Assembly: GCA_023444095.1 (NCBI GenBank)
Contig: JAEZRP010000036.1
Location: 62,001-126,000 of the forward strand
DNA length: 64,000 bases
From: Bacillota bacterium
GTDB lineage: Bacteria; Bacillota; Clostridia; Christensenellales; Aristaeellaceae
Direction: 5' to 3'
Made by a program: the position numbers and the translations under genes. Positions within the stretch are counted from its first letter, which is position 1, and every line of letters begins with the position of its first letter. The notes under the pieces were generated by a model. It searched no databases. It worked only from the letters and a program-made list of their open reading frames with translations, and was not told the DNA's origin. This document shows, one piece after another, positions 1 to 8,865 of this stretch.

Positions 1-1
1 C

Positions 2-2836
2 GATCCGCGGCTCTCGGCGCGCCCCGGAACGGGCCCCTGCGCGGAGGCTCCCGGCGTGCCGGGCTTCATGCCGCTTATTGTGGTGACGCTCGACAGCGCG
101 GATGCGCTGACGGTGCTGCGCGACGCGGTTCGCATGCATGAATACTGCCGCTCGCTGGGATACCATTTCCACCTCGCTGCCGTCAACGACTACGGAAACG
201 ACTACAACCAGCCCGTGCGCGACGGCATCGAAGAGATGATCGGTGCGGGCTACCTGCGCGATTTGCGCTGGGTGCCGGGCGGCGTGAGTGTTTTTGACGC
301 CGAACAGCTTGATCCGGCGGCGCGCGACGCGCTCCTGCGCGCGGCGAACGTCGTGCTGAACGGCCGTTCCACCCTCTGGTCGCAGATGCGGCGGCTGCTC
401 CTGTCCCTCGAGTACGCGGGCCGCGACGGCTATCAGCCCATGCGCGCCGACGCGCCTGCGGGCGCCTTCCAGGGCTACGGGCGCTTCATTGAGGACGGCT
501 TCGAAATCTTTGTCGCGCCCGGCAGACTCCCGCCCGCGCCGTGGTCGAACATCGTCGCCTCCGACCGGATGGGCATGCTCGTCACCGAGCGCGGCGGCGG
601 CTTCGTGTGGCATCTGAACTCCCGGCTGCGTCGCGTGACGCCCTTTGACAACGACCCCGCCGAGGAGGGCTGGGGCCTGATGTTCTACCTCGCGGACGAG
701 AAGCGCGAAACCTTCACGCGCCTCTTCCCGGGCCGCGATCCCCTCATTCCCTACGCGGTGCGCCACATGCTGTGGGAGACGTCGTTCTCCGGCGCGGCGG
801 GCGCGCTCGCGTTCGAGACGGCGGTGTACGCCGACTCCCGTGTGGACGCGCTGCGCGTGATGGTGACGGTCAAAAACGTCGGCGCGCAGCCGCGCGAGAT
901 CGCGGTCACGGGCTTTGTGGACTGGCTGATGGGCGCGGATTCGCCGGATGCGGTCAAGACCCGCGCGTGGAACCGCGACGGCGCGCTGTTTGCCGCCGGC
1001 GCAATGGATTCGGTGGGCTACTTCGCCTGCGACGGGGAGCTTTGCGAGTGCGGCCCCGCGCGCGCGGCGTTCCTCGGCCACGGCGGCGTCATGCGTCCGG
1101 ACGCGCTCATGGAGAAGCGCGGTGGGGGCGGCGGGCACGCGCTCAAGGCGCGGCTCAGGCTCATGCCCGGCGAGGAAAACAGCGTGTGCTTCACCCTCGG
1201 CTGCGAGCGCGACGTGGACGCGGCGTACGCCGTCGCCCGGCGCGTGGCGCTCGAGAAGAACGGCATGCGCGAGCGTGAGATTGCGAAGGAGGAATGGACG
1301 AACCGCCGCAGGACGTTTCATCTCAAGACGAATGACCGCGCGCTCGACGGTCTCGTCAACGGCTTCCTCGTCAAGCAGGTGCTCGACGGGCGCATCCGCG
1401 CGCGCGCGGGGCTCTATCAGGCGGGCGGGGCGTTCGGCTTCCGCGACCAGCTGCAGGACATGCTGGCGATTCTGCCCTACGACCCGGAGCGCGTGCGCGC
1501 GCACATCCTCGCCTCCGCCGAGAAACAATTCGGCGACGGCGACGTGATGCACTGGTGGCACTCGCCCGCGACGGGCGTGCGCACGCGCATCTCGGACGAC
1601 CTTCTCTTCCTCCCGTATGTGTGTGCGCGCTACGTCGGAGAGACGGGAGACAGGCGCATCCTCGAGTGCGAGGTGGGTTTTCTCGAGAACGTGGAGATCC
1701 CGGACGGCGCGGAGGATTGGTACGGCGCGGCACGCGCGTCCGGCGAGACGGCGACGCTCAACGAGCACTGTTTGCGCGCGTTCCGGCGAGCGCTGAAATT
1801 CGGCGAACATGGCCTCCTGCTGATGGGCACGGGCGACTGGAACGACGGCCTGAACCGCGTGGGGCACGAGGGGAAGGGCGAGAGCGTGTGGCTCTCGATG
1901 TTCGCCATCGTCTGCGCGCGGATGTACGCGGCGCTTCTGCACGAGTGCGAGGACAGGCGGATGCTTTTGCAGGCGGCGGACGATCTCACAAGAGCCGTCG
2001 AAGAAAGCGCGTGGGACGGCAGTTGGTACCTGCGCGCGTTTACGGACTGCGGCGAGGAGATCGGCGGGAAGGCGTGCGGCGAGTGCCGGATCGACCTCAT
2101 CTCGCAGGCGTGGGCCGCGCTCGCGGAGCTCGACGAGAGGCGCGTGGAGGCCGCGCTGTCTTCCGCGCGCGATGCGCTCTTCGACCGGGAGGCGGGCGTC
2201 ATCAAGCTCCTTACGCCGCCTTTCACCGGAACGGAGCGCGATCCGGGATATATCGCTTCGTATCCTCCCGGCGTGCGCGAGAACGGAGGGCAATACACCC
2301 ACGCCGCGTGCTGGTACCTGCTGGCCCTCGCCATGCGCGGGGACGTGGACGAAGCCAGGGAGGCGCTCCGGGCGCTTCTGCCCGCGAGCCGCGCGCGCGA
2401 CAGGGCGGCGGCGGACGTGTACCGCGTGGAACCGTACGTGCTCGCGGCGGACATCTACGGGGAGCCGCCCTTTCTTGGGCGCGGGGGCTGGACGTGGTAC
2501 ACGGGCTCGGCGAGCTGGCTTCTGTGCGCCGTGCGCGCGCTCGCGGGCTACACGCGGACCGGAAACCGCGTTCGCCTGAACGCGCTCGCGGGCCTTTGGG
2601 AAGAGGCCCGCGTCACGCTCACGTTTGGTACTGCGGAATACGTCCTCGTCTCCAGTGGGCGCGCAACGATGGTCATGCTCGACGACGCACCCGTGGAGGG
2701 TGACTGGATCGAGATGAAGGACGACGGAGCAAGGCACGTCTGCGTCTTCCCCCAAAGATCCGCGCACGACCGGAGCGAAGGCGGATGGATGGGCGGGACA
2801 GGCAGCGCGGCACACGCGGGAGACTTCCCGCTCTGA
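2..2836 (+). CDS. GH94 beta-1,2-glucan phosphorylase / cyclic beta-1,2-glucan synthase-type protein, 5' truncated
   Basis: The frame is open from base 2, so the gene starts upstream of the window; about 944 residues are visible. The first ~130 residues look like the linker region of cyclic beta-1,2-glucan synthases and 1,2-beta-oligoglucan phosphorylases. Next comes the GH94 beta-sandwich (APWSNIVAS, GGGFVWHLNSR) and then the (alpha/alpha)6 catalytic barrel. The TGDWNDG segment, near residue 594 counting from base 56, carries the acidic residues expected of GH94 phosphorylases; WTWYTGSASW closes the barrel. Such enzymes phosphorolyse or make beta-1,2-glucans. No signal peptide can be judged without the N terminus. 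A terminator follows 11 bases after the stop. Family assignment is firm; the choice between phosphorylase and the C-terminal part of a synthase needs the missing end. Confidence 0.85.
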   Translation, partial: DPRLSARPGTGPCAEAPGVPGFMPLIVVTLDSADALTVLRDAVRMHEYCRSLGYHFHLAAVNDYGNDYNQPVRDGIEEMIGAGYLRDLRWVPGGVSVFDAEQLDPAARDALLRAANVVLNGRSTLWSQMRRLLLSLEYAGRDGYQPMRADAPAGAFQGYGRFIEDGFEIFVAPGRLPPAPWSNIVASDRMGMLVTERGGGFVWHLNSRLRRVTPFDNDPAEEGWGLMFYLADEKRETFTRLFPGRDPLIPYAVRHMLWETSFSGAAGALAFETAVYADSRVDALRVMVTVKNVGAQPREIAVTGFVDWLMGADSPDAVKTRAWNRDGALFAAGAMDSVGYFACDGELCECGPARAAFLGHGGVMRPDALMEKRGGGGGHALKARLRLMPGEENSVCFTLGCERDVDAAYAVARRVALEKNGMREREIAKEEWTNRRRTFHLKTNDRALDGLVNGFLVKQVLDGRIRARAGLYQAGGAFGFRDQLQDMLAILPYDPERVRAHILASAEKQFGDGDVMHWWHSPATGVRTRISDDLLFLPYVCARYVGETGDRRILECEVGFLENVEIPDGAEDWYGAARASGETATLNEHCLRAFRRALKFGEHGLLLMGTGDWNDGLNRVGHEGKGESVWLSMFAIVCARMYAALLHECEDRRMLLQAADDLTRAVEESAWDGSWYLRAFTDCGEEIGGKACGECRIDLISQAWAALAELDERRVEAALSSARDALFDREAGVIKLLTPPFTGTERDPGYIASYPPGVRENGGQYTHAACWYLLALAMRGDVDEAREALRALLPASRARDRAAADVYRVEPYVLAADIYGEPPFLGRGGWTWYTGSASWLLCAVRALAGYTRTGNRVRLNALAGLWEEARVTLTFGTAEYVLVSSGRATMVMLDDAPVEGDWIEMKDDGARHVCVFPQRSAHDRSEGGWMGGTGSAAHAGDFPL

Positions 2837-2847
2837 TCGAAAAACCG

Positions 2848-2877
2848 AAGGAGGGCGCAAAAGGACGCGCCCTCCTT
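2848..2877 (+). terminator. Rho-independent terminator after GH94 gene
   Basis: A perfect 11-bp stem, AAGGAGGGCGC paired with GCGCCCTCCTT, with an 8-base loop, starts 11 bases after the stop codon and runs into TGTTTG. Confidence 0.8.
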
Positions 2878-3216
2878 GTTTGCGACAGAGTTGATAAATT
2901 CGGTAGACGAATCACGTTCCGGGAAAGGGCAAAGCAATCGAAGTCCTATCTCACCATCTTTGAAAACGCGTTTGCGGATGGGGGCACAAATTCCGATTCG
3001 TGACCATACGATCTACGATGACGACCGCTATGTGATCGATGAGCGGAAAGGACACAAGCATTGCAAGTGTTTATTGAAAGCCTGAGCCCGATACGGAGGA
3101 GGAACTCGGCGGGATCCTGAAGCCCGCTTCGACGACCATGTAACGATCCGGCAATCCCTCATTCTGTATGGCTTTTCGGATCGTACGGCGGATCCCGAGA
3201 TTGGATGGTCAAATGA
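2878..3216. other. Intergenic region without a supportable gene
   Basis: This stretch lies between two convergent transcripts. Short open frames exist, one ending in a Cys-containing segment at about 3000-3085, but none has a convincing ribosome-binding site. The base composition is lower in GC than the neighbouring genes. It could be a gene remnant; nothing recognisable was found. Confidence 0.4.
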
Positions 3217-3254
3217 AAGACACCGATGCGCTAGTTTTGCTGCATCGGTGTCTT
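3217..3254 (-). terminator. Terminator of the coiled-coil protein gene
   Basis: A perfect 13-bp stem (AAGACACCGATGC with GCATCGGTGTCTT) lies 12 bases beyond the minus-strand stop and is followed on that strand by a T-rich run (TTTCATTT). Confidence 0.75.
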
Positions 3255-3266
3255 GATCCGGTTGAA

Positions 3267-3665
3267 TTATATTTCTTTCAAAAGATCGTCGAGCGTCTTT
3301 CCCTGCGCCTCAAGCTTCGCCTTCAGTTCGTCGAAAGCGGCCTTCTCAGCGGCCTTCACGGCGCGCGCGGCGGTCGACCGGGCGGGCCGATCCTTCGCGG
3401 CGATGAGCCTGTCCCTGAGAGAGATGGCGTTTTCGAGCTCCGACCTGCTCTTTTCAAGCGCGGACCTGCGGTCGGCAAGCTTCTGTTCCGTCTTCTCGAG
3501 CAATTCCTCGCGATCCGCATTCAGCTTTTCAAGCCGCGCGATCTTCTGCTCCGCCATGGCGATGCGCTCTTCGCGGTCGGGATAGGCCTTCCTCTTCGCC
3601 TTGCCTTCTACCGCCACAACTTTTACCATATCCGTTTGAACGGCCTTCTTCGCCTGTCTCGGCAT
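3267..3665 (-). CDS. Small basic coiled-coil protein, unknown function
   Basis: 132 residues. I chose the ATG at 3665 because GAGG sits 8 bases ahead of it; the ATG two codons earlier is too close to that site. The protein begins MPRQAKK and has a Lys/Arg-rich N terminus. From about residue 40 to the end it is a long charged helix with heptad-like spacing (EERIAMAEQKIARLEKLNADR), typical of a coiled coil. There are no cysteines, no membrane segment and no signal peptide, so it is probably cytosolic. I do not recognise a family. It is a single-gene unit with its own terminator; neighbours give no hint of its job. Confidence 0.6.
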   Translation of the reverse strand: MPRQAKKAVQTDMVKVVAVEGKAKRKAYPDREERIAMAEQKIARLEKLNADREELLEKTEQKLADRRSALEKSRSELENAISLRDRLIAAKDRPARSTAARAVKAAEKAAFDELKAKLEAQGKTLDDLLKEI

Positions 3666-4064
3666 ATTCATTTCCTCACTTCCATACGATCTAGTTACTA
3701 TTATAACCCATGTTCGCCGTTTATGCAACATGCATATGTTAAAGATAATGGATAATGCGGAAATTTCCATGACGGTTTGTCAATTACCGTTCTTTCGTGC
3801 CCGCGCTCCGATCCGTTTCCGGGCGCCGAGAACGGATTCGCATGTTTGCGCGGGGTATCATGTCTTTGGATAATCGTATATTGTGTGCGTCCTAATGATC
3901 AAGTTTTGCGCGCGCAAACGCAAGCACGAGAATGAATGGCGGGCATGCCATCGCTTTTTGAAGCTGCGTGATATTACACTTCTCTATATTATCGAAGGAT
4001 ATATAGAATGCGTACAGTCTTTGTGATCGCGCCATAAGAATGAAATTTCCGCACTTCCGCGAAC
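3666..4064. other. Intergenic region, AT-richer, no supported gene
   Basis: About 400 bases between the start of the coiled-coil gene and the terminator of the next minus-strand gene. The part just above 3665 must hold the promoter of the coiled-coil gene. A 43-codon frame at about 3896-4027 on the plus strand has no ribosome-binding site. No RNA gene or repeat was recognised. Confidence 0.4.
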
Positions 4065-4093
4065 GCAAAAAAGAGCGGACCGCGTGTCCGCTC
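4065..4093 (-). terminator. Terminator of the two-TM membrane protein gene
   Basis: An 8-bp stem (GAGCGGAC/GTCCGCTC, 4073-4093) with a 5-base loop is followed on the minus strand by TTTTTTGCG, 13 bases after the stop of the gene above it. Confidence 0.85.
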
Positions 4094-4106
4094 CCTTGTA
4101 GTTGTG

Positions 4107-4532
4107 TCAGACGCCGCCCCGCAGGGTCAGCCACTGGCCGGTGGCGAAGTAGGTGACGAGCAGGAAGATGAGGAAGCAGCCCGCGGCCGCGCCGATCCAG
4201 ATGGCGTTGACCTTCACGCGCTTTTTGAGCGTCTCTGCCTTCTCCGTCCTGTTCCACACGATCATGAATGCGGCAAGCCATAATCCGACCATCACCGCGA
4301 GACCGACGATCGTCGAAAGGTGCCTGAGCCCCGTCGTCTGGTTGACCTGAAGATCGACGCTTCCGCTAAACAGATATTCGCGCATGAGCCGTTCGACCAT
4401 CTCGCGTCCCGCCATCGCGGTGACTGCGCTCACGGCGGCGAAGACGAGCGTCATCAGGTATGAAATCACAGTCGTTTTGATGGAGTTTTGGTCCATCAGT
4501 TTTTTTAGATCCTGATCCATTGGCTCCGTCAT
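4107..4532 (-). CDS. Small integral membrane protein, unknown function
   Basis: 141 residues. The ATG at 4532 is preceded by GGAGGTGAT at ideal spacing; upstream in-frame ATGs lack a site. After a hydrophilic start (MTEPMDQDLKKLMDQ) come about three hydrophobic segments, near residues 20-40, 70-95 and 110-132. A charged loop (NRTEKAETLKKRVKVN) separates the last two. I do not recognise a family. A TATAAT box at 4567-4572 lies about 35 bases upstream but has no clear -35 box. The gene stands alone with its own terminator. Confidence 0.65.
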   Translation of the reverse strand: MTEPMDQDLKKLMDQNSIKTTVISYLMTLVFAAVSAVTAMAGREMVERLMREYLFSGSVDLQVNQTTGLRHLSTIVGLAVMVGLWLAAFMIVWNRTEKAETLKKRVKVNAIWIGAAAGCFLIFLLVTYFATGQWLTLRGGV

Positions 4533-4630
4533 AGGGATCACCTCCGCCCACATGGTAGGTGCAGTCATTATATCAGATCGTTAGCACGCGTACATTAAGA
4601 ATCTGTGGCATTTCGGACAATTTCGAGAGA

Positions 4631-6361
4631 TCAGCCCATTTCGAATTCGTCAATTCGGTCGGTCAAAACCTTGACCGAGCCGCGCCAGAATTCGACGTCG
4701 GTCACGTCGATGCCGACGCTCGCGGCCACGTCGCGCACGTCGCCCGCGCTCGTCGCGGTCAGAAGCTGGTCGTAGTCGGCGAGGAACGCCTCGCCCCTTT
4801 CGAGGTAGAGGGCGTACACGCCCAGGCCGAACAGGAGCCCGAACGCGTAGGGGAAATTGTAGAAGTGGAGGTCCGGGCTGTAATAGTGCGGCTTGCACGC
4901 CCACATGTAGGGGTGCATGGCGGCTTCGTCCAGCCCGTCGGCGTACGTTTCCTTCTGCGCGCCTGTCATGATCTCGCATAGCTCGCGCGGCGTGAGTATG
5001 TGGTCCGCGCGCCGCTTGAACACCTCCGCTTCAAAGAGGAAGCGGCTCAGGATGTCCACGATCACCTGCGCGGCGTCCGTCAGCTGCTGGTCGAGGAGCG
5101 TAACGCGCGTGTTCGCATCCGCATTCTCGAGGAGCTTGTTCACGAGCAGCGTCTCGTTGAAGATCGAGGCGGTCTCCGCGAGCGGCATGGGATAGTCGGT
5201 CATGAGGATGGGCAGGTGCTTCACGCGGTCGTTGTGGTACGCGTGACCCAGCTCGTGGGCGAGCGTGCTCACGGACGAGAGGCTCCCGTCGAAATTCGCG
5301 AGTACGTAGCTCGTCTTCAGCATGTGCGCGCCCGCGCAGAACGCGCCGCCCACCTTGCCCTGCCGGGGGAAGGCGTCGATCCAGCGGTCCTCGAATGCGT
5401 TCTCAATGAACGCCGCCATCTTCGGGCTCACGCGGGAGAACACTTCGTTCAAAAGGGCGCGTGCCTCGTCGAGCGTGTATTCCTTCGCGGACGCGCCGAC
5501 GGGGGCGAACAGGTCGTGGAACTTGAGCCCGCCTTCGTAGCCCAGCTTCTTCGCTTTCGCGCGGAAGAAGCGCCGGAAGGCGGGGAGGGATTCGCGCATG
5601 GCGGAAAGGAGCGCGTCGAGCGTCGCCCGGTCGATGCGCGAGAGGTCGAGCGCGGTATCGAGCGCGTCCTGGTAGTGCCGCAGCGGGAGGAGCGTCAGCG
5701 CCTCGCCTTTGATGGCGTTGAGGCACGCGGCCATGGGCGTTTCGATGGCGGGATAGGCGGCCATCTCCGCCTCGTAGGCGCGCCTTCTCAAATCCGCGTC
5801 TGGCGAGTAGGCCATGCCCCGGATGGCCGAAAGGGGATGTTTTTCGCCGTCCAGATCGATCACGTGGCCCGCGTCAATCTGGTCGCGCAGTTGCGCGAAC
5901 GCGTTCGCGCCCGTCATCCGCATTTTAAGAACCGTTTCCTCGAGCGCGGGATCGATCACGTGCGCCGCCTCGCGCTTCAGGAGGACGAGCATGTACTTGT
6001 GCGCGGAAAGGAACGGATCGCGCGCGGCGTACTCGTCCGCGTCCTTGTCCTTCATGAAGCTGCTCGCCGCGCTCATGACCCTGTGGCGACCGTTGCCGAA
6101 CACCATGAGCCTCTCGGCGAGCGCGAGCGCCGATTCGTTCGTCGCCTCGGCGGCAAGCGTCAGCTGAACGAAGAGGGACAGCCGAATCTCCGTGGTCACA
6201 GCGTCCGCAACCCCTTTCAGAAGCGCCGCGAGGTTTTCCGGGCCGTCCAGCTTTTCCGTTTCCGCCAGAAGTCGCGCGTACGTTCCCTCGAGCGCTCCGA
6301 TATCCTTTAAGAACGCTTCATCGTCAAAGCCCTTGTAGAGCTTGGATAAATCCCAATTCAT
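4631..6361 (-). CDS. pepF: Oligoendopeptidase F family M3 zinc metallopeptidase
   Basis: 576 residues, the usual size of the PepF/M3B family (about 600). These cytosolic zinc endopeptidases cut oligopeptides. The zinc site HELGH is at about residues 369-373 inside TLAHELGHAYHN, and the downstream Glu ligand region (PLAETASIFNE) is present about 30 residues later. I chose the ATG at 6361 (MNWDLSKLY) because GGAGG lies 8 bases upstream and family members begin with a similar W-L-Y segment; the longer frame would run into the promoter. The gene is divergent from metG and appears to be a single transcription unit. Confidence 0.93.
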   Translation of the reverse strand: MNWDLSKLYKGFDDEAFLKDIGALEGTYARLLAETEKLDGPENLAALLKGVADAVTTEIRLSLFVQLTLAAEATNESALALAERLMVFGNGRHRVMSAASSFMKDKDADEYAARDPFLSAHKYMLVLLKREAAHVIDPALEETVLKMRMTGANAFAQLRDQIDAGHVIDLDGEKHPLSAIRGMAYSPDADLRRRAYEAEMAAYPAIETPMAACLNAIKGEALTLLPLRHYQDALDTALDLSRIDRATLDALLSAMRESLPAFRRFFRAKAKKLGYEGGLKFHDLFAPVGASAKEYTLDEARALLNEVFSRVSPKMAAFIENAFEDRWIDAFPRQGKVGGAFCAGAHMLKTSYVLANFDGSLSSVSTLAHELGHAYHNDRVKHLPILMTDYPMPLAETASIFNETLLVNKLLENADANTRVTLLDQQLTDAAQVIVDILSRFLFEAEVFKRRADHILTPRELCEIMTGAQKETYADGLDEAAMHPYMWACKPHYYSPDLHFYNFPYAFGLLFGLGVYALYLERGEAFLADYDQLLTATSAGDVRDVAASVGIDVTDVEFWRGSVKVLTDRIDEFEMG

Positions 6362-6392
6362 TTTCTCTTCCTCCATTTTCCGCATGATCTGA

Positions 6393-6421
6393 ATTATATC
6401 ATGCGAAAAACACCGTGTAAA
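6393..6421 (-). promoter_or_regulatory. Promoter of pepF
   Basis: On the minus strand TTTACA (6416-6421), a 17-base spacer and TATAAT (6393-6398) preceded by TGA, an extended -10 element. The start codon is about 30 bases downstream. Confidence 0.75.
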
Positions 6422-6432
6422 CAAAATAACGG

Positions 6433-6461
6433 TTGACATCCGTCGTAAATCTCTCTATAAT
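6433..6461 (+). promoter_or_regulatory. Consensus promoter of metG
   Basis: A perfect TTGACA (6433-6438), 17-base spacer and TATAAT (6456-6461). It starts the T-box leader and is divergent from the pepF promoter. Confidence 0.9.
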
Positions 6462-6469
6462 GATCGGCA

Positions 6470-6730
6470 AAGCGATGAGGGAGAGAGTAGCGCGCGCGAG
6501 ACGCCCACAGAGAGCCGGACATGCTGAAAACCGGCGGCGGAAGGCGGCGCGAACATGGCTCCGGAGTTCCGCGCGTGAGCGACGCAAGCGCGCGGCGGAC
6601 GGCACCGTTACGCGCGCAGCCGATCGACCGGTCGGCCAAAGGCCCGGGAAGCGAAAAGCGCCGGGTGAACAGGGTTGGTATCGCGCCCACAGCGCCCCTC
6701 GCATGGCTCGAGGCGCGCTTTTTATTTTAA
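6470..6730 (+). promoter_or_regulatory. T-box riboswitch (methionyl-tRNA sensing) in the metG leader
   Basis: The leader between promoter and metG has the T-box landmarks in order. They are the AGAGAGTA segment near the base of stem I, an AGAGAG...GCTGAAAACC loop pair, and an AUG triplet at 6555-6557 in the specifier position. The T-box core AACAGGGTTGGTATCGCG lies at 6668-6685. The core UGGU at 6676-6679 can pair with an ACCA tRNA end, as for tRNA-Met with discriminator A. A terminator hairpin follows (AGCGCCCCTCG at 6691-6701 with CGAGGCGCGCT at 6709-6719, one mismatch) and ends in TTTTTATTTT. Uncharged tRNA-Met would stabilise the antiterminator and raise metG expression. Confidence 0.88.
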
Positions 6731-6742
6731 GGGGGGAGCTCA

Positions 6743-8716
6743 ATGGAGAGCAAAAAGACGTTCTACATCACGACGCCCATCTACTACCCGAGCGGCAACA
6801 TGACCATCGGCCACACGTACACGACGGTCGCCGCCGACACCATGACCCGCTTTAAGAAGATGACGGGCTACGACACCTATTTCCTCACCGGCACCGATGA
6901 GCACGGCCTGAAGATCGAGCGGAAGGCCAGGGAGGCCGGCGTCACCCCGCAGGCGTACGTCGACAAGATCGTCGCGGAGACCAAGGAGCTCTGGGAGCTC
7001 ATGGACATCGAGTACGACGACTTCATCCGCACAACCGAGGAGCGTCACATCAAGATCGTCCAGAAGATCTTCAAAAAGTTCTATGATCAGGGCGACATCT
7101 ACAAGAGCGAGTACGAGGGCATGTACTGCGCGCCTTGCGAGTCGTTTTGGACGGAGACGCAGCTGGTCGAAAAGGATGGCCAGAAGGTGTGTCCCGATTG
7201 CGGCCGCCCCTGCGAGGTCGCGCATGAGGAAAGCTATTTTTTCCGAATGAGCAAGTACCAGGATTGGCTGATCGACTATATCGAGACGCACCCCGAGTTC
7301 ATCCAGCCTACGGCGCGCACCAACGAGATGCTGAACAACTTCCTGCGCCCCGGACTTCAGGACCTGTGCGTGTCTCGCACGTCGTTCAAGTGGGGCATCC
7401 CGGTCGATTTCGACCCCGGTCACGTGGTTTACGTGTGGATCGACGCGCTTTCCAACTACATCACCGCGCTTGGCTACGGAACAGACGGCGACGAGTTGTT
7501 CCGGAAGTACTGGCCCGCCGACATCCACCTCGTGGGCAAGGAGATCGTGCGCTTTCACACCATCTACTGGCCGATCATGCTGAAGGCTTTGGGACTTCCG
7601 CTTCCAAAGCAGGTCTTCGGCCACGGCTGGCTGCTGTTCGGCGGAGACCGGATGTCAAAGTCCAAGGGAAACGTCGAATACCCCGCTCCGATTGTGAAAA
7701 GGTACGGCGTCGACGCGCTCCGCTACTACCTCATGCGCGAGATGCCCTTCGGCTCGGACGGCAACTACACCAACGAGTCGTTCCTCAATCGCGTCAATTC
7801 CGACCTCGCCAACGATCTGGGAAACCTCGTTTCGCGCGTGGTTGCAATGATTGAGAAGTACTTCGGCGGCGAGATTCCCACGCCCGGCGCGCGGGAGGAG
7901 GTCGACGAGGCCCTCGTCGCGCGTTTTGAGAATCTTCCCGCCCTGGTCGAGAAGGCCATGGACGAACTCCAGTTCGGACAGGCGCTCACGGAGGTCTGGA
8001 AACTCGTCGGCGACGCAAACCGCTATATCGACCAGACCCAGCCCTGGGTGCTCGGAAAGAGCGAGCAGGGGTTGCCGCGCCTCGGGACGGTTCTTTACAA
8101 CCTTGCGGAGTGCGTGCGCGCGGTCGCGGTGTACATCGCCCCGACCATGCCCGCGACGCCCGGGAAGATCTGCGAGCAGCTCGGCGTGACCGATCCCGCG
8201 CTGCGGACGTGGGAAAGCGTCAAATCCTTCGGCCAGCTCGCGCCCGGCACGAAGGTCAAAAAGGGCGAGGCGCTGTTCCCACGGCTCGACGTGAAAAAGG
8301 AGCTCGCGGAGATCGCCGCCGAGAAGGAAGCGGCGGCGCAGCCCGCGGCCGCAAAGCCGGAACCCGTACAGGAGGAAGCACCCGCGCCGGAGATCGGCAT
8401 CGAGGACTTTTTGAAGGTGAAGCTCATCGCCGCGAAGGTCGTCGCGTGCGAGCGGGTCGAAAAATCCGACAAGCTCCTGAAGTCCACCCTCGACGTCGGC
8501 GGCGGAAGGACGCGCACGGTTCTCTCCGGCATCGCCAAGTGGTATTCGGCCGAGGAGATGCCCGGAAAGACCGTCGTGCTCGTCGCGAACCTTGCCCCGC
8601 GCAAGATGCGCGGCATCCTGTCGGAAGGCATGCTGCTGTGCGCCGAGGACGAGGCGGGGAACCTCAAGCTTCTCACGGTCGAGGACGGGATCGCGCCCGG
8701 CTCGGAAATCGGTTAA
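6743..8716 (+). CDS. metG: Methionyl-tRNA synthetase
   Basis: 657 residues. Charges tRNA-Met with methionine in the cytosol. The N-terminal Rossmann domain shows the HIGH-type motif (MTIGHTYT, near residues 14-21). The connective domain has a CxxC zinc knuckle pair (CAPC and CPDC), and the KMSKS loop is RMSKSKGN near 303-310. An anticodon-binding helical domain follows. The C-terminal ~110 residues, after an Ala/Glu/Pro-rich linker, form an EMAP/Arc1p-like tRNA-binding domain (DFLKVKLIAAKV) that promotes dimerisation. The ATG at 6743 has GGGGGGAG in front. Expression is controlled by the T-box leader. A hairpin at 8820-8848 follows the gene. Confidence 0.97.
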   Translation: MESKKTFYITTPIYYPSGNMTIGHTYTTVAADTMTRFKKMTGYDTYFLTGTDEHGLKIERKAREAGVTPQAYVDKIVAETKELWELMDIEYDDFIRTTEERHIKIVQKIFKKFYDQGDIYKSEYEGMYCAPCESFWTETQLVEKDGQKVCPDCGRPCEVAHEESYFFRMSKYQDWLIDYIETHPEFIQPTARTNEMLNNFLRPGLQDLCVSRTSFKWGIPVDFDPGHVVYVWIDALSNYITALGYGTDGDELFRKYWPADIHLVGKEIVRFHTIYWPIMLKALGLPLPKQVFGHGWLLFGGDRMSKSKGNVEYPAPIVKRYGVDALRYYLMREMPFGSDGNYTNESFLNRVNSDLANDLGNLVSRVVAMIEKYFGGEIPTPGAREEVDEALVARFENLPALVEKAMDELQFGQALTEVWKLVGDANRYIDQTQPWVLGKSEQGLPRLGTVLYNLAECVRAVAVYIAPTMPATPGKICEQLGVTDPALRTWESVKSFGQLAPGTKVKKGEALFPRLDVKKELAEIAAEKEAAAQPAAAKPEPVQEEAPAPEIGIEDFLKVKLIAAKVVACERVEKSDKLLKSTLDVGGGRTRTVLSGIAKWYSAEEMPGKTVVLVANLAPRKMRGILSEGMLLCAEDEAGNLKLLTVEDGIAPGSEIG

Positions 8717-8819
8717 GGCGATACCGCGCAGAGCATGCGCGTAGCCGACGAGAAGAATTTCCGTCAGATTGCGCGGAAATGCATCCTTCCGCGCGTGCGG
8801 GATAGCCTTCAATAAACAC

Positions 8820-8850
8820 GGGGGCCGCGGCGATGAACCCCGGCCCCCTT
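8820..8850 (+). terminator. Hairpin between metG and tatD, possible weak terminator
   Basis: An 8-bp GC stem (GGGGGCCG/CGGCCCCC) ends in only two T residues. A second 8-bp hairpin (8771-8794, GCGCGGAA/TTCCGCGC) lies just upstream without a T run. They may only partly stop read-through into tatD. Confidence 0.45.
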
Positions 8851-8865
8851 CGCATGGAGAAAGCG

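Noticed and set aside
1555..2703. 382-codon frame inside the GH94 gene
   Set aside because: Arg-rich shadow of a well-supported gene in another frame.
2876..3085. 69-codon frame with a C-terminal Cys/His segment
   Set aside because: It begins inside the GH94 terminator region and has no ribosome-binding site; kept only as a possible remnant.
5000..6310. 436-codon plus-strand frame
   Set aside because: It is a shadow of pepF on the other strand; GC-rich codon bias opens such frames, and it has no ribosome-binding site.
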